A stretch of 46,675 nucleotides of DNA from a virus. The position numbers and the translations under genes were made by a program. Below, piece by piece: positions 7,203 to 14,059 of this stretch. The stretch lies in the IMG/VR virus record IMGVR_UViG_3300005917_000003, positions 1 to 46,675 of that record, one strand, 5' to 3'. The first letter of the stretch is position 1. The number at the start of each line of letters is the position of its first letter. Below the pieces are notes generated by a model. The model did no database searches and was not told where the DNA came from. It was given only the letters and a program-made list of their open reading frames with translations.

Positions 7203-7319
7203 ATGAAAAAACAAGTAAACAAATCCCTACCTATGGTTCCTGACTACGAAAGTACTCAGGCTGGTTCCTATGCAGTACCAGATAGCAACCTACGGGTGGG
7301 GTTTTTTTGTTATGAGTAA
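7203..7319 (+). CDS. Putative 38-residue leader ORF
   Basis: ATG at 7203, about 20 bases after the predicted transcript start, opens MKKQVNKSLPMVPDYESTQ, continues to VGFFCYE, and stops at 7317 inside the first codons of the initiator gene (start 7312). The overlap suggests translational coupling. Its 3' end contains GGGTGGGG followed by seven T's, so the leader could also have an attenuator-like role. No family is recognised. Confidence 0.4.
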   Translation: MKKQVNKSLPMVPDYESTQAGSYAVPDSNLRVGFFCYE

Positions 7320-8220
7320 AGATACATTTTATTTCTCGCACGATTTTAATGCGAGGTCAGACAGGAAGATGATAAATCTTCAGACGAAACACGGGATGTA
7401 TGGTGTTGGAATCTATTGGTGTATTATTGAAATGCTATTTGAAGAAGCTGGATACTTGAGCCGAGATTATGATAGTATTGCGTTTGAATTACGGACTGAA
7501 TACGATGGTATAAAATCCGTAGTAGAGGACTTTAATCTGTTTCAGTTCGATGATGATAACTTCTGGAGTGAAAGTTGCATTGAAAGGATGAAAAAGAGGA
7601 TGGAGGTGAGTGATTCAGCCCGTGAGAACGTTAATAAACGATGGGATAAATACAGACGTAATACGTCCGTAGAACAAACGAAAGAGATTGGTAATACTAT
7701 AAAGGAAAGGGAAGGAGAGAAAAAGAAAACAGAGAAGAAGAAATTTATACCCCCTGTATTGAGTGATGTTATAATATTTTTTAATGAAAATGGATACACT
7801 AAAGACCATGCCGATAAAGTATTTAAATATTATAGTGAAGCTGAATGGATAGATAGTAAAGGAAAGTCTGTAAGTAATTGGAAACAGAAAATGAGGGGTA
7901 ATTGGTTTAAGGATGATGGGAAGTTGCCTTTAATTGATCCTGAAGTTTTCTATCAGAAAGAGGTTGATGGATCGGATGGTGATGAATCATATAGGAAATA
8001 CACCGCTTATATATATGGTGACAATAGCCAGGGTCGGGAGTATAAAGGAATATTGTCAATCACAGAGCAGTTAACATTCAATGAATTTAAAAAGCTACGG
8101 CAACACGCTAGTAATAATAATAAGAACTTATCGAATGTCTTAGATGCTATTGAGAGTAAACACACCTACACGGATGGTGCAAAGTCGTTATACGCTATTA
8201 TAAAGAAATTCATAGGATGA
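7312..8220 (+). CDS. Lin1244/Lin1753-type (DUF4373) replication initiator-like protein
   Basis: 302 residues from the ATG at 7312. The upstream in-frame ATG at 7270 would place the T-rich tract inside the gene and add residues atypical of the family. The N-terminus MSKDTFYFSHDFNARSD, then KMINLQTKHGMYGVGIYWCI and EMLFEEAGYL, is the DUF4373 (Lin1244/Lin1753-like) winged-helix domain of phage replication proteins. A low-complexity KEREGEKKKTEKKK linker at about residues 130-145 leads to a DnaD-like second domain (YTKDHADKVFKYYSEAEW). It probably binds the origin and helps load the DnaB-like protein encoded two genes downstream. Confidence 0.85.
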   Translation: MSKDTFYFSHDFNARSDRKMINLQTKHGMYGVGIYWCIIEMLFEEAGYLSRDYDSIAFELRTEYDGIKSVVEDFNLFQFDDDNFWSESCIERMKKRMEVSDSARENVNKRWDKYRRNTSVEQTKEIGNTIKEREGEKKKTEKKKFIPPVLSDVIIFFNENGYTKDHADKVFKYYSEAEWIDSKGKSVSNWKQKMRGNWFKDDGKLPLIDPEVFYQKEVDGSDGDESYRKYTAYIYGDNSQGREYKGILSITEQLTFNEFKKLRQHASNNNKNLSNVLDAIESKHTYTDGAKSLYAIIKKFIG

Positions 8221-8549
8221 GCTTTACAACAAACACAAACGCTCCTGATATGCTTCTGGATATAATCGCAGAGGTAGGAAGTGTACTGGCGAGATCGAAA
8301 GACTCTGACTCAAGCAAGTTCTGGATTCGTGTATTAGGTGTGATGAAGTACTCATTTGCGTACATGAATGACTTGGGATGGATCCTACAAAAGAATGAAA
8401 TCTTAGAAGCTGAGAACAGGTTTTTGAAATCATACTCCGTAGAACTTCAATCTAGGTTGGATAAATACGAGGTGATAGAAACCGAAAAGCTTAACGGATC
8501 ATTTGACGAAACGGTTAAAAAAGTGGAGGCATACATTGGAAGAAAATAA
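8217..8549 (+). CDS. Hypothetical coiled-coil protein (110 aa)
   Basis: Mainly helical, with a likely coiled coil in the middle and C-terminal half (LQKNEILEAENRFLKSYSVE). It lies between the initiator-like gene and the DnaB-like gene, overlapping both, so a helicase-loader or accessory role is possible but not shown. Its 3' end contains GTGGAGG, the ribosome site for the next gene. Confidence 0.65.
   Translation: MSFTTNTNAPDMLLDIIAEVGSVLARSKDSDSSKFWIRVLGVMKYSFAYMNDLGWILQKNEILEAENRFLKSYSVELQSRLDKYEVIETEKLNGSFDETVKKVEAYIGRK
8523..8538 (+). promoter_or_regulatory. Ribosome site deciding a TTG start
   Basis: GTGGAGG at 8523-8529 is followed after 6 bases by TTG at 8536. The helicase-like gene has no ATG before its conserved core (first Met near residue 50), so this TTG is its most probable start. 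Confidence 0.65.
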
Positions 8550-9480
8550 TATACTGCTCCCTGAGATCGTAAGCGATGATTTAGATATACGTCCTATATC
8601 GGGTTGGTTTGATGAGTGGGTGCTTGGTATTAAAGAGGAGCAGAACAAAATTAGCCTGAAGTTCCCTTTGTTAGATCACGAAATGAAGGGCAAACTCAGA
8701 GGGAAGTTAGGTGTAATCATTCACTACGGGGGTACGAAAAAGAGTTTGTTAGCTCAGAACATTGCTCATCATAATATCTTCTACAACAAATTGAGAGTGA
8801 TTTATTCATCAATGGAGATGGGAGTAGTTGAATTGGGGAGTCGGTTTATTAACATCCAGGTGGACTTTAACGACCAGCAGAAACAAGCAAGTGAGGTACT
8901 GGAAGAAACCTATAAGACCGATCCAAAGTACGTCCTAGACCTCTTAAATGGAATTGTAGCTGATTCGTACAATGACAAACTTCAGATCACTCAAAACTCT
9001 GGATTGACCTGTGATGAATATAAAACCCTACTGGAGAGAGTTGAAACCAATACAGGCTCAACAGATATACTAATCGTGGATGGACTTTCAATGATGGGTG
9101 GTAAAGGAACGGAACTTGAGTTAGCGAATATGCACACCAGAGGGTTGAAAGAGTTAGCCAAAGATCGTAACATTCTAGTCCTTTGTATTGTTCACGCTTC
9201 ACGGGGTGGAGATAAGCACCAAAGAGATGTATCAAAGTTCGCCAGAGGATCGGAAAAGATTATAGACAACTGCGATTTCTATATTTGCCCTTCGTTGATA
9301 ATTGATGACATTGATAACTACCGAAAGGATATAGGCTATTTGAGAATGGTAAACAAAAGAGGATCTGGAAACGTGGTGGATCTGATTTACTCCTTTACTC
9401 CTAAACGACTTATGATGGATCAAACCACATACAGCCCGAAAGACTTTGACAACAAAATGAAAAACGATAATAACTTCTGA
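8536..9480 (+). CDS. DnaB-like RecA-fold ATPase / replicative helicase
   Basis: 314 residues from TTG at 8536. It has the C-terminal helicase-domain motifs of DnaB: a P-loop position at GVIIHYGGTKKSLL (residues 59-72), the DnaB-typical SSMEM (91-95), Walker B ILIVDGLSMM (Asp182) and VLCIVHASRGG in place of the SQLNR segment. The P-loop reads GGTKKS, so the usual Gly before Lys is replaced by Lys. There is no N-terminal DnaB domain. It probably unwinds DNA, or remodels the host helicase, together with the initiator two genes upstream. RadA/RecA-like recombinase is the alternative. Confidence 0.8.
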   Translation: MEENNILLPEIVSDDLDIRPISGWFDEWVLGIKEEQNKISLKFPLLDHEMKGKLRGKLGVIIHYGGTKKSLLAQNIAHHNIFYNKLRVIYSSMEMGVVELGSRFINIQVDFNDQQKQASEVLEETYKTDPKYVLDLLNGIVADSYNDKLQITQNSGLTCDEYKTLLERVETNTGSTDILIVDGLSMMGGKGTELELANMHTRGLKELAKDRNILVLCIVHASRGGDKHQRDVSKFARGSEKIIDNCDFYICPSLIIDDIDNYRKDIGYLRMVNKRGSGNVVDLIYSFTPKRLMMDQTTYSPKDFDNKMKNDNNF

Positions 9481-9481
9481 T

Positions 9482-10261
9482 ATGAAAGTAAACAAGATAT
9501 ACTGTGAGGATTGCTTGGATACTATGGGAAGGATGCCAGATGGATATATTGATCTTACTGTCACATCCCCACCGTATGATGGTTTGAGAGATTATAAAGG
9601 ATACTCTTTTGACTTTGAGAGTATAGATAAAGAGTTATTCAGGGTAACAAAACAAGGTGGGGTGGTTGTCTGGGTTGTTGGTGATGCTACTGTGGATGGG
9701 AGTAAAACTGGAACATCATTTAAACAAGCATTGTATTTTAAAGAGATTGGATTTAATCTCCATGACACTATGATATATCAAAAAGAACCGAGATACCCAG
9801 ATAATGTAAGATATTGGAATGCTATTGAGTATATGTTTATATTATCAAAAGGGACTCCCAAGTCATTTAATCAAATAAAAGATATTAAGATAAATATAAA
9901 TAATTTAGGAAAGAAGGTCACCTATAAGAATAGAGGTAAAAATGGGGTCTTAAAAGAAAATAAGGTTATAACATCCAGCCCGTTTAAATCTAGGAATAAT
10001 GTATGGTTATACTCAAGTGACTCATTACAAGAGGAAATAAATCATCCAGCAGTATTCCCCGTCAAGTTAGTAAAGGATCACATCTATTCATGGAGCAATG
10101 AAGGTGATTTAGTTTATGATCCATTTATGGGGAGTGGAACAACGGCAAAGGGTGCTCATCACCTGAAAAGAAACTGGATAGGTAGTGAGATAAGCCAAGA
10201 GTATGTTGATATAGCAAACAAGAGGATTGATCCATACCTAAGACAAACAACACTATTATGA
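9482..10261 (+). CDS. DNA methyltransferase (N4-cytosine/N6-adenine type)
   Basis: 259 residues with the amino-methyltransferase motifs: TSPPY at residues 28-32 (catalytic) and DPFMGSGTT near residues 213-221 (SAM binding), in beta-class order. TSPPY is more usual for N4-cytosine enzymes, but N6-adenine members exist. A central segment of about 60 residues (residues 130-175) is Lys/Asn-rich and is likely the recognition region. No nuclease partner is adjacent, so it is a solitary enzyme, probably protecting phage DNA from host restriction. Confidence 0.9.
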   Translation: MKVNKIYCEDCLDTMGRMPDGYIDLTVTSPPYDGLRDYKGYSFDFESIDKELFRVTKQGGVVVWVVGDATVDGSKTGTSFKQALYFKEIGFNLHDTMIYQKEPRYPDNVRYWNAIEYMFILSKGTPKSFNQIKDIKININNLGKKVTYKNRGKNGVLKENKVITSSPFKSRNNVWLYSSDSLQEEINHPAVFPVKLVKDHIYSWSNEGDLVYDPFMGSGTTAKGAHHLKRNWIGSEISQEYVDIANKRIDPYLRQTTLL

Positions 10262-10557
10262 AAAAACCAAACGAGATTCCGTATTCGCCTTACGCTCAGT
10301 TTCATTTAGCATTAAAAGGCTGGGATGTCTTTTATAATACCAGAAAAATGTGTAAATTTGAACTCTGGGAGCGACATCGGCATAATCGAACCCATGTTGA
10401 GCAGTTAAAGCGAAGGGAGCATCCGCAGTATTTGTTTAAGATGAATCCAGCGTATCATAACTTTTTGAGAGAACACGACCTAAAACAAAGGAAAGACTAT
10501 GAAAGGCAAAAGAAATTACCGAAAGGAAAGCGATCGACTTTTCTCCTTGTTGGTTAG
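10258..10557 (+). CDS. Hypothetical basic protein (99 aa)
   Basis: His/Arg/Lys-rich protein (FELWERHRHNRTHVEQLKRR) of unknown function. It overlaps the methyltransferase stop by ATGA and the following NinG-like gene by 59 bases. There are no cysteines beyond one and no membrane segment. The C-terminal basic stretch suggests nucleic-acid contact. Confidence 0.6.
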   Translation: MKKPNEIPYSPYAQFHLALKGWDVFYNTRKMCKFELWERHRHNRTHVEQLKRREHPQYLFKMNPAYHNFLREHDLKQRKDYERQKKLPKGKRSTFLLVG

Positions 10558-10897
10558 GCAGTCTAACGCTGACGAGGAAGGGATAGTAACCTGTTGCACT
10601 TGTGGTAAGACAGGGCATTGGAGGAAGTTTCATCTGGGTCATTTTATGCCACGCCAACATCAGGCAACTAGGTTTGACCGAATGAATACCGATGTTCAAT
10701 GTGTGAAATGCAACAGTTTTAATGAAGGAGAGCAGTACGCTTATGGTAAATATCTAGATATAACCTACGGAGAAGGGACTGCTAACGATATGTATATGAG
10801 AAGCAAGGTGGCTTATCCCCGAAAGGAGATAGACTTCAAATGGCTAGTAGCAGAGTTCACGGATGAATTAACAGAGAAAGGATACCTATGCAGATGA
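10499..10897 (+). CDS. ninG: NinG/Rap-like recombination nuclease
   Basis: 132 residues with the NinG pattern: CCTCGKTGHWRKFHLGHFMP (about residues 32-51), RFDRMNTDVQCVKCNSFNEG (about 58-77) and a C-terminal YGKYLDITYGEGTAND. Lambda NinG (Rap) is a zinc-containing endonuclease that cuts D-loop and Holliday-type junctions during annealing-based recombination. This fits the ERF and YqaJ genes of the early operon, though they are 8 kb away. It starts inside the previous gene and overlaps the next by 10 bases. Confidence 0.88.
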   Translation: MKGKRNYRKESDRLFSLLVRQSNADEEGIVTCCTCGKTGHWRKFHLGHFMPRQHQATRFDRMNTDVQCVKCNSFNEGEQYAYGKYLDITYGEGTANDMYMRSKVAYPRKEIDFKWLVAEFTDELTEKGYLCR

Positions 10898-11274
10898 TCT
10901 CCCCCTATGTAGTTCCAGGCTTATCATTTAAGCCAATGCCAAAGCACCACCCCACGAAAAGAGGTACGTTTAAAATGGTTCGGGCGGTTTGTGCTGAGTA
11001 TAATATATCCCCGATGCAGATCCACTCCGCTTCAAGACATCGACCTCACGTTATCGGTAGGCAGGTATTACAAACGATACTCAGGATGCTTACTCCAATG
11101 ACCTTAGAGCAGATTGGAATGGTTGTAGGTAGGCGGGATCATGCAACGGTAGGCTACGCCATCAATCAGGTGAAAGGTCTGTATCAGGTGGATACGACGT
11201 ACCGCAATAAGGTAAACAATATCTTACACAAAATAGACGCTACTCATTTGGAGGCTAAATTTATGGAGACATGA
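10888..11274 (+). CDS. Stand-alone DnaA domain IV-like DNA-binding protein
   Basis: 128 residues. The second half matches the DnaA C-terminal domain: SRHRPHVIGRQVLQTILRML (about 48-67), then TLEQIGMVVGRRDHATVGYA with the RDHxTV signature that contacts DnaA boxes. The ATPase domain and the DnaB-binding N-terminus of DnaA are absent, so it cannot act as a full initiator. It may bind DnaA boxes on phage or host DNA, either to direct replication or to block the host origin. It overlaps NinG and the next gene. Confidence 0.85.
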   Translation: MQMISPYVVPGLSFKPMPKHHPTKRGTFKMVRAVCAEYNISPMQIHSASRHRPHVIGRQVLQTILRMLTPMTLEQIGMVVGRRDHATVGYAINQVKGLYQVDTTYRNKVNNILHKIDATHLEAKFMET

Positions 11275-11621
11275 AAGAGAAATTCTTTAAAGAAGTCTTA
11301 ATACCTCTGATAGAAAGAGGTGAGCAGTCGGTAGCGATGATTGAATTAGTAACCGACACCTATGGCTATGATGAAACCATCAACCAAGAGAGAACGAGAA
11401 TAGTAACTCAAGAACTTATAAACCTAAAACATGATTATGAAGGACTTAATATTGACGAAATCACAACGAGATTCAAAAGAATCATCGGAGAAAACCCTGC
11501 TGTTAAACCATCGGCACATCGTAAAGTTTACCGTTGGATCAGGGCAACAGCGAAAAGTCTTCTTAGACGAGTTAATAGTCTTGGAAGAAAACGAGAAGGC
11601 GATCAAGATCAAGGGGCTTGA
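11271..11621 (+). CDS. Hypothetical protein (116 aa), long overlap with next ORF
   Basis: A helical basic protein of unknown function (VAMIELVTDTYGYDETINQE near the N-terminus). Its last 190 bases overlap the ORF at 11431 in another frame. The first 75 residues look natural; the tail (RRVNSLGRKREGDQDQGA) is less so. Either the genes truly overlap, or a frameshift (+1 or an assembly indel) joins this N-terminal part to the C-terminal part of the next. Confidence 0.6.
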   Translation: MKEKFFKEVLIPLIERGEQSVAMIELVTDTYGYDETINQERTRIVTQELINLKHDYEGLNIDEITTRFKRIIGENPAVKPSAHRKVYRWIRATAKSLLRRVNSLGRKREGDQDQGA

Positions 11622-11745
11622 GACGGGGGTACATTGGCACGAGAAGGACTTCATCAATAACAGCGTGAAAGTGTTGTTTAGGATCCCGTTCAAGAAAAAG
11701 ACAGTAAGAGACAGTTTGAAATTATGGTTAGTAAAACACCTGTAA
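11431..11745 (+). CDS. Hypothetical protein (104 aa)
   Basis: Unknown function. The first 28 residues (MIMKDLILTKSQRDSKESSE ...) overlap the previous gene and look unusual. From VKFTVGSGQQRKVFLDELIV onward it reads as a normal small beta-rich basic protein, ending KLWLVKHL. The C-terminus LVKHL is repeated in the next protein. The true start is uncertain: no ribosome site precedes 11431 or 11437. Confidence 0.55.
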   Translation: MIMKDLILTKSQRDSKESSEKTLLLNHRHIVKFTVGSGQQRKVFLDELIVLEENEKAIKIKGLETGVHWHEKDFINNSVKVLFRIPFKKKTVRDSLKLWLVKHL

Positions 11746-11746
11746 G

Positions 11747-12031
11747 ATGAAAATAAGAATCAACGATTACATCCTAGAGCAAGAGGTGGCTGGTATTGCC
11801 CAATGGAACATATACAGAGTTATCTATATAAAGGAGTCTAAGGTATTCGCCAACATAGGCAAAGAGGTCATAAATAATCTCGCTTATGCCGTTTCACTTC
11901 CAAGAGCCGTTGAGATTATATCTACTGATACGACTATCGGGATAGATGAGATAAAGACCCTAAAGGAGTATGTAGAGGATTACAATAAGATAGTAGCAGG
12001 GATCACAGATCAACTAGTAAAGCACTTATGA
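11747..12031 (+). CDS. Hypothetical protein (94 aa)
   Basis: An alpha/beta protein of unknown function (IRINDYILEQEVAGIAQWNI). It ends TDQLVKHL, the same last five residues as the previous gene, which may reflect duplication of gene ends or a shared interaction tail. It overlaps the GT25-like gene by 4 bases. Confidence 0.65.
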   Translation: MKIRINDYILEQEVAGIAQWNIYRVIYIKESKVFANIGKEVINNLAYAVSLPRAVEIISTDTTIGIDEIKTLKEYVEDYNKIVAGITDQLVKHL

Positions 12032-12576
12032 ATCCATTTAACCACATAGAGCATATATTTTTAATCAACCTACCTGAGAGAACAGATAGACTCATGGATT
12101 CCCTTTACGAGGTGGAGAAGATAGGACTCAAACAAAGGGTGGCAGTCGTTGAAGGGTTAAAACCTGGACACATGGGATTTATTGAAGCCACATATAACAT
12201 CCTTTCAGGGGTAGACCGAACCACTCTGATTTTAGGAGATGACATCAAGTTCATTAATACCCCGTTAAAGACGTTTGAGGTGGCGTACAAGGAGATCAGT
12301 CTTGAGGACTGGGATTTACTATATCTTGGTGCATCGCCTCAACAGAAGCTCCTGAAACGCTACGACAACTGGTATCTACTAAAGTACGGGCTGACATCTC
12401 ACGCTATTGTATATCACAGAAGGATAATCCCTACGGTGGTTAAGATGCTAGAGTCTTTTTTAAACAAGCCCTCGAAACTAGACCACCTGCTTTTGAATTG
12501 GATACAGCCAAACTATACCTGTCTGCTAATCGACCCTATGATATGCACTCAACGTCCTAAAATACTAGATATTTAG
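12028..12576 (+). CDS. GT25-like glycosyltransferase
   Basis: 182 residues. The N-terminus HIEHIFLINLPERTDRLMDS, then RVAVVEGLKPGHMGFIEA and LILGDDIKF (Asp71-Asp72, in the place of the EDD motif), is the pattern of family 25 enzymes, which act in lipopolysaccharide and collagen-type glycosylation. It is a little shorter than usual (about 200-250). The donor and acceptor are unknown. It closes the replication block; its stop is 10 bases before the next promoter element. Confidence 0.75.
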   Translation: MNPFNHIEHIFLINLPERTDRLMDSLYEVEKIGLKQRVAVVEGLKPGHMGFIEATYNILSGVDRTTLILGDDIKFINTPLKTFEVAYKEISLEDWDLLYLGASPQQKLLKRYDNWYLLKYGLTSHAIVYHRRIIPTVVKMLESFLNKPSKLDHLLLNWIQPNYTCLLIDPMICTQRPKILDI

Positions 12577-12586
12577 GGCATGAAAT

Positions 12587-12627
12587 AAAATAACACTTTA
12601 CTTTGTAACGAAAAATGCTTACCTTTG
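12587..12627 (+). promoter_or_regulatory. Promoter P2
   Basis: AAAATAACACTTTAC (12587-12601), 18 bases, then TACCTTTG (12620-12627), a perfect TAnnTTTG -7 box. The 17 bases ending at 12601 are identical to those ending at 17639. The expected transcript start, about 4 bases after the box, coincides with the ATG at 12632, so the first message may be leaderless. Confidence 0.75.
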
Positions 12628-12631
12628 TTAA

Positions 12632-12727
12632 ATGAAAGAATCACTAGACTTAATCATCATCGCTATATATGTAACCATAGGGCTGATCTTCTTCGTGAGA
12701 GCTTTAATACGAACTTTAATAAGATGA
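12632..12727 (+). CDS. Small single-span membrane protein (31 aa)
   Basis: ATG at 12632 encodes MKESLDLIIIAIYVTIGLIF and a basic tail (VRALIRTLIR). It is almost entirely one membrane helix with a positively charged C-terminus. The stop overlaps the next ATG (ATGA at 12724-12727). A longer ORF in another frame from 12625 would begin inside the -7 box and is therefore rejected. Function unknown. Confidence 0.6.
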   Translation: MKESLDLIIIAIYVTIGLIFFVRALIRTLIR

Positions 12728-12891
12728 AACCAACGAAACTAGAGAAGCTACCTAACTGGGAAGAAACCCACAAGAGGATGATGAGGTGGACATTCGACTG
12801 TCCTAACGAGGAAGATTTAAGGATGGATGAAGATAAGATCAGGGAGCAGATGGAGAAATCAGAGAACGCAAAAGTAAAGCTATGCAGATAA
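12724..12891 (+). CDS. Hypothetical charged protein (55 aa)
   Basis: The start is set at the ATG at 12724, coupled to the membrane-protein stop. It begins MKPTKLEKLPNWEETHKRMM and ends NAKVKLCR, a hydrophilic helical protein of unknown function. It overlaps the following gene by 10 bases. Confidence 0.6.
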   Translation: MKPTKLEKLPNWEETHKRMMRWTFDCPNEEDLRMDEDKIREQMEKSENAKVKLCR

Positions 12892-13238
12892 TACCCGCAA
12901 TCTTAGAGAACATCACAAGTAGGAAGGACAAAACATTCAAGCTTACATTTGGCACAAATGAATGTAGCCCAGATCAAGTCAAGGAGATTGTAAAGACCCT
13001 CAATGACTTCGTATTCCTAGCAATGAAAAAGGATAACTTCAAAACAGAGGAAGTAAAGATACTTGAGAACCTGGAAAGTGAATACGAGGACACCAGCAAG
13101 AGCCAAGCCCAACGTATCAGATCGGTTCTGTTTCTCCTCTGGAAGCAAGGCAACGGGGGATACGAAGATTTCAATATGTTTTATCAACATCACACCGAGA
13201 AGATAATAACGCATCTAAAAAACAAACTAGACCCATGA
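12882..13238 (+). CDS. Hypothetical phage protein (118 aa)
   Basis: The N-terminus MQIIPAILENITSRKDKTFK, then LTFGTNECSPDQVKEI, resembles a recurrent phage family of unknown function often encoded near replication or recombination genes; this is recalled, not searched. The remainder is helical (QAQRIRSVLFLLWKQ ... MFYQHHTEKIITHLK). No catalytic residues are recognised. Confidence 0.65.
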   Translation: MQIIPAILENITSRKDKTFKLTFGTNECSPDQVKEIVKTLNDFVFLAMKKDNFKTEEVKILENLESEYEDTSKSQAQRIRSVLFLLWKQGNGGYEDFNMFYQHHTEKIITHLKNKLDP

Positions 13239-13477
13239 TAGCTTACCATTGTCATAATTGTGCCTGTGAGATAGCAACTACTTACACCCAGATAGAAGAT
13301 AGAATATATTGCCCTGTCTGTGCTTCTACGCTATTCTGCCAACCAGAAGACATAGAGAACCCTTATTTGAATCCAGACCATCATAAGGAGTGGGAGCTAT
13401 TCCTGAGAGGGTTCGATGAGATACAAGCAAGGACACGGGAGCAGATACTACGAAAGTTGTTTAACATTCAAAGATAA
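13235..13477 (+). CDS. Hypothetical zinc-ribbon protein (80 aa)
   Basis: Two knuckles, CHNC (residues 6-9) and CPVC (about 27-30), with an intervening beta hairpin form a zinc ribbon; the C-terminal half is acidic and then helical (HHKEWELFLRGFDEIQAR). The role is unknown. It overlaps the preceding gene by ATGA. Confidence 0.7.
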   Translation: MIAYHCHNCACEIATTYTQIEDRIYCPVCASTLFCQPEDIENPYLNPDHHKEWELFLRGFDEIQARTREQILRKLFNIQR

Positions 13478-13481
13478 AGAC

Positions 13482-13598
13482 ATGAGCGAACAAAAGAAAT
13501 TTCCCACAATCGTATTCCTATTAGGGATCACAGTAGGGATGTTACTCTATCAGGCATTACCCGTAATTAAACAAGCAGTTATATACATACTACCATGA
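13482..13598 (+). CDS. Small membrane protein (38 aa)
   Basis: The ATG at 13482 gives MSEQKKFPTIVFLLGITVGM and a continuing hydrophobic segment ending IKQAVIYILP. It has one long or two short membrane helices. The longer in-frame version from 13416 overlaps the zinc-ribbon gene and adds a non-natural N-terminus. It overlaps the next gene by ATGA. Function unknown. Confidence 0.6.
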   Translation: MSEQKKFPTIVFLLGITVGMLLYQALPVIKQAVIYILP

Positions 13599-13858
13599 AA
13601 AACGAACCAGCATTCCCGTGTGAAACAATCACAGAAGATCAAAAGCCGTGGGAAGCTAACCTCCATCCAGGTATGTCCAAACGCTACTGGACTGCCGTAA
13701 TGATAGCACAGGGGTACCTTAGTGGGGTAATGGGAAATAAGGAGATGAGTATAAGGGCGAATGAAGAAGCTGCCGAGGATAAGAAGAAGCTCGGTAAGCT
13801 AATAGCAGAACAATCATTTGTAATGGCTGATTACCTTATAAAACAAGAGAACGAATGA
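13595..13858 (+). CDS. Hypothetical phage protein (87 aa)
   Basis: MKNEPAFPCETITEDQKPWE followed by LHPGMSKRYWTAVMIAQGYL resembles a common phage family with a 'EPAFP ... GMT.RDYFA' pattern and no known function. It is soluble and helical after residue 25. It overlaps both neighbours by 4 bases. Confidence 0.65.
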   Translation: MKNEPAFPCETITEDQKPWEANLHPGMSKRYWTAVMIAQGYLSGVMGNKEMSIRANEEAAEDKKKLGKLIAEQSFVMADYLIKQENE

Positions 13859-14025
13859 AACTATTCTTCATTACCACGACACTTGAATTAAATATAGAGC
13901 AGATTGTATCTATTGAGAGATCCGACTTTACAATAAGAGTCCGTATGTCAAATGGAGATGAGCATTGTATAAACATAGATCAGTATAGTGCTATGATAGT
14001 TGAATATGACTTATTGAGAAAATAG
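13855..14025 (+). CDS. Hypothetical protein (56 aa)
   Basis: A short gene between 13858 and 14060 that fills an otherwise empty interval. ATG at 13855 (ATGA overlap) encodes MKLFFITTTLELNIEQIVSI and continues to TAG at 14023. The sequence is beta-rich (IERSDFTIRVRMSNGDEH) and looks like a small single-domain protein. No family is recognised. Confidence 0.55.
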   Translation: MKLFFITTTLELNIEQIVSIERSDFTIRVRMSNGDEHCINIDQYSAMIVEYDLLRK

Positions 14026-14059
14026 AAACTTTAGAAACGAATAAACTTTAAGTGTGTAA

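Noticed and set aside
7286-7308. T-run after GGGTGGGG as a Rho-independent terminator
   Set aside because: The possible stem is short with a mismatch, and it lies inside the leader ORF just before a needed gene. I keep it only as a possible attenuator.
7270-7311. Earlier ATG for the DUF4373 initiator
   Set aside because: The added residues are not family-like and span the T-run; the family N-terminus begins at 7312.
12625-12723. Upstream extension of the 55-residue gene from 12625
   Set aside because: It would begin inside the -7 box of P2, and a coupled membrane-protein frame explains this DNA better.
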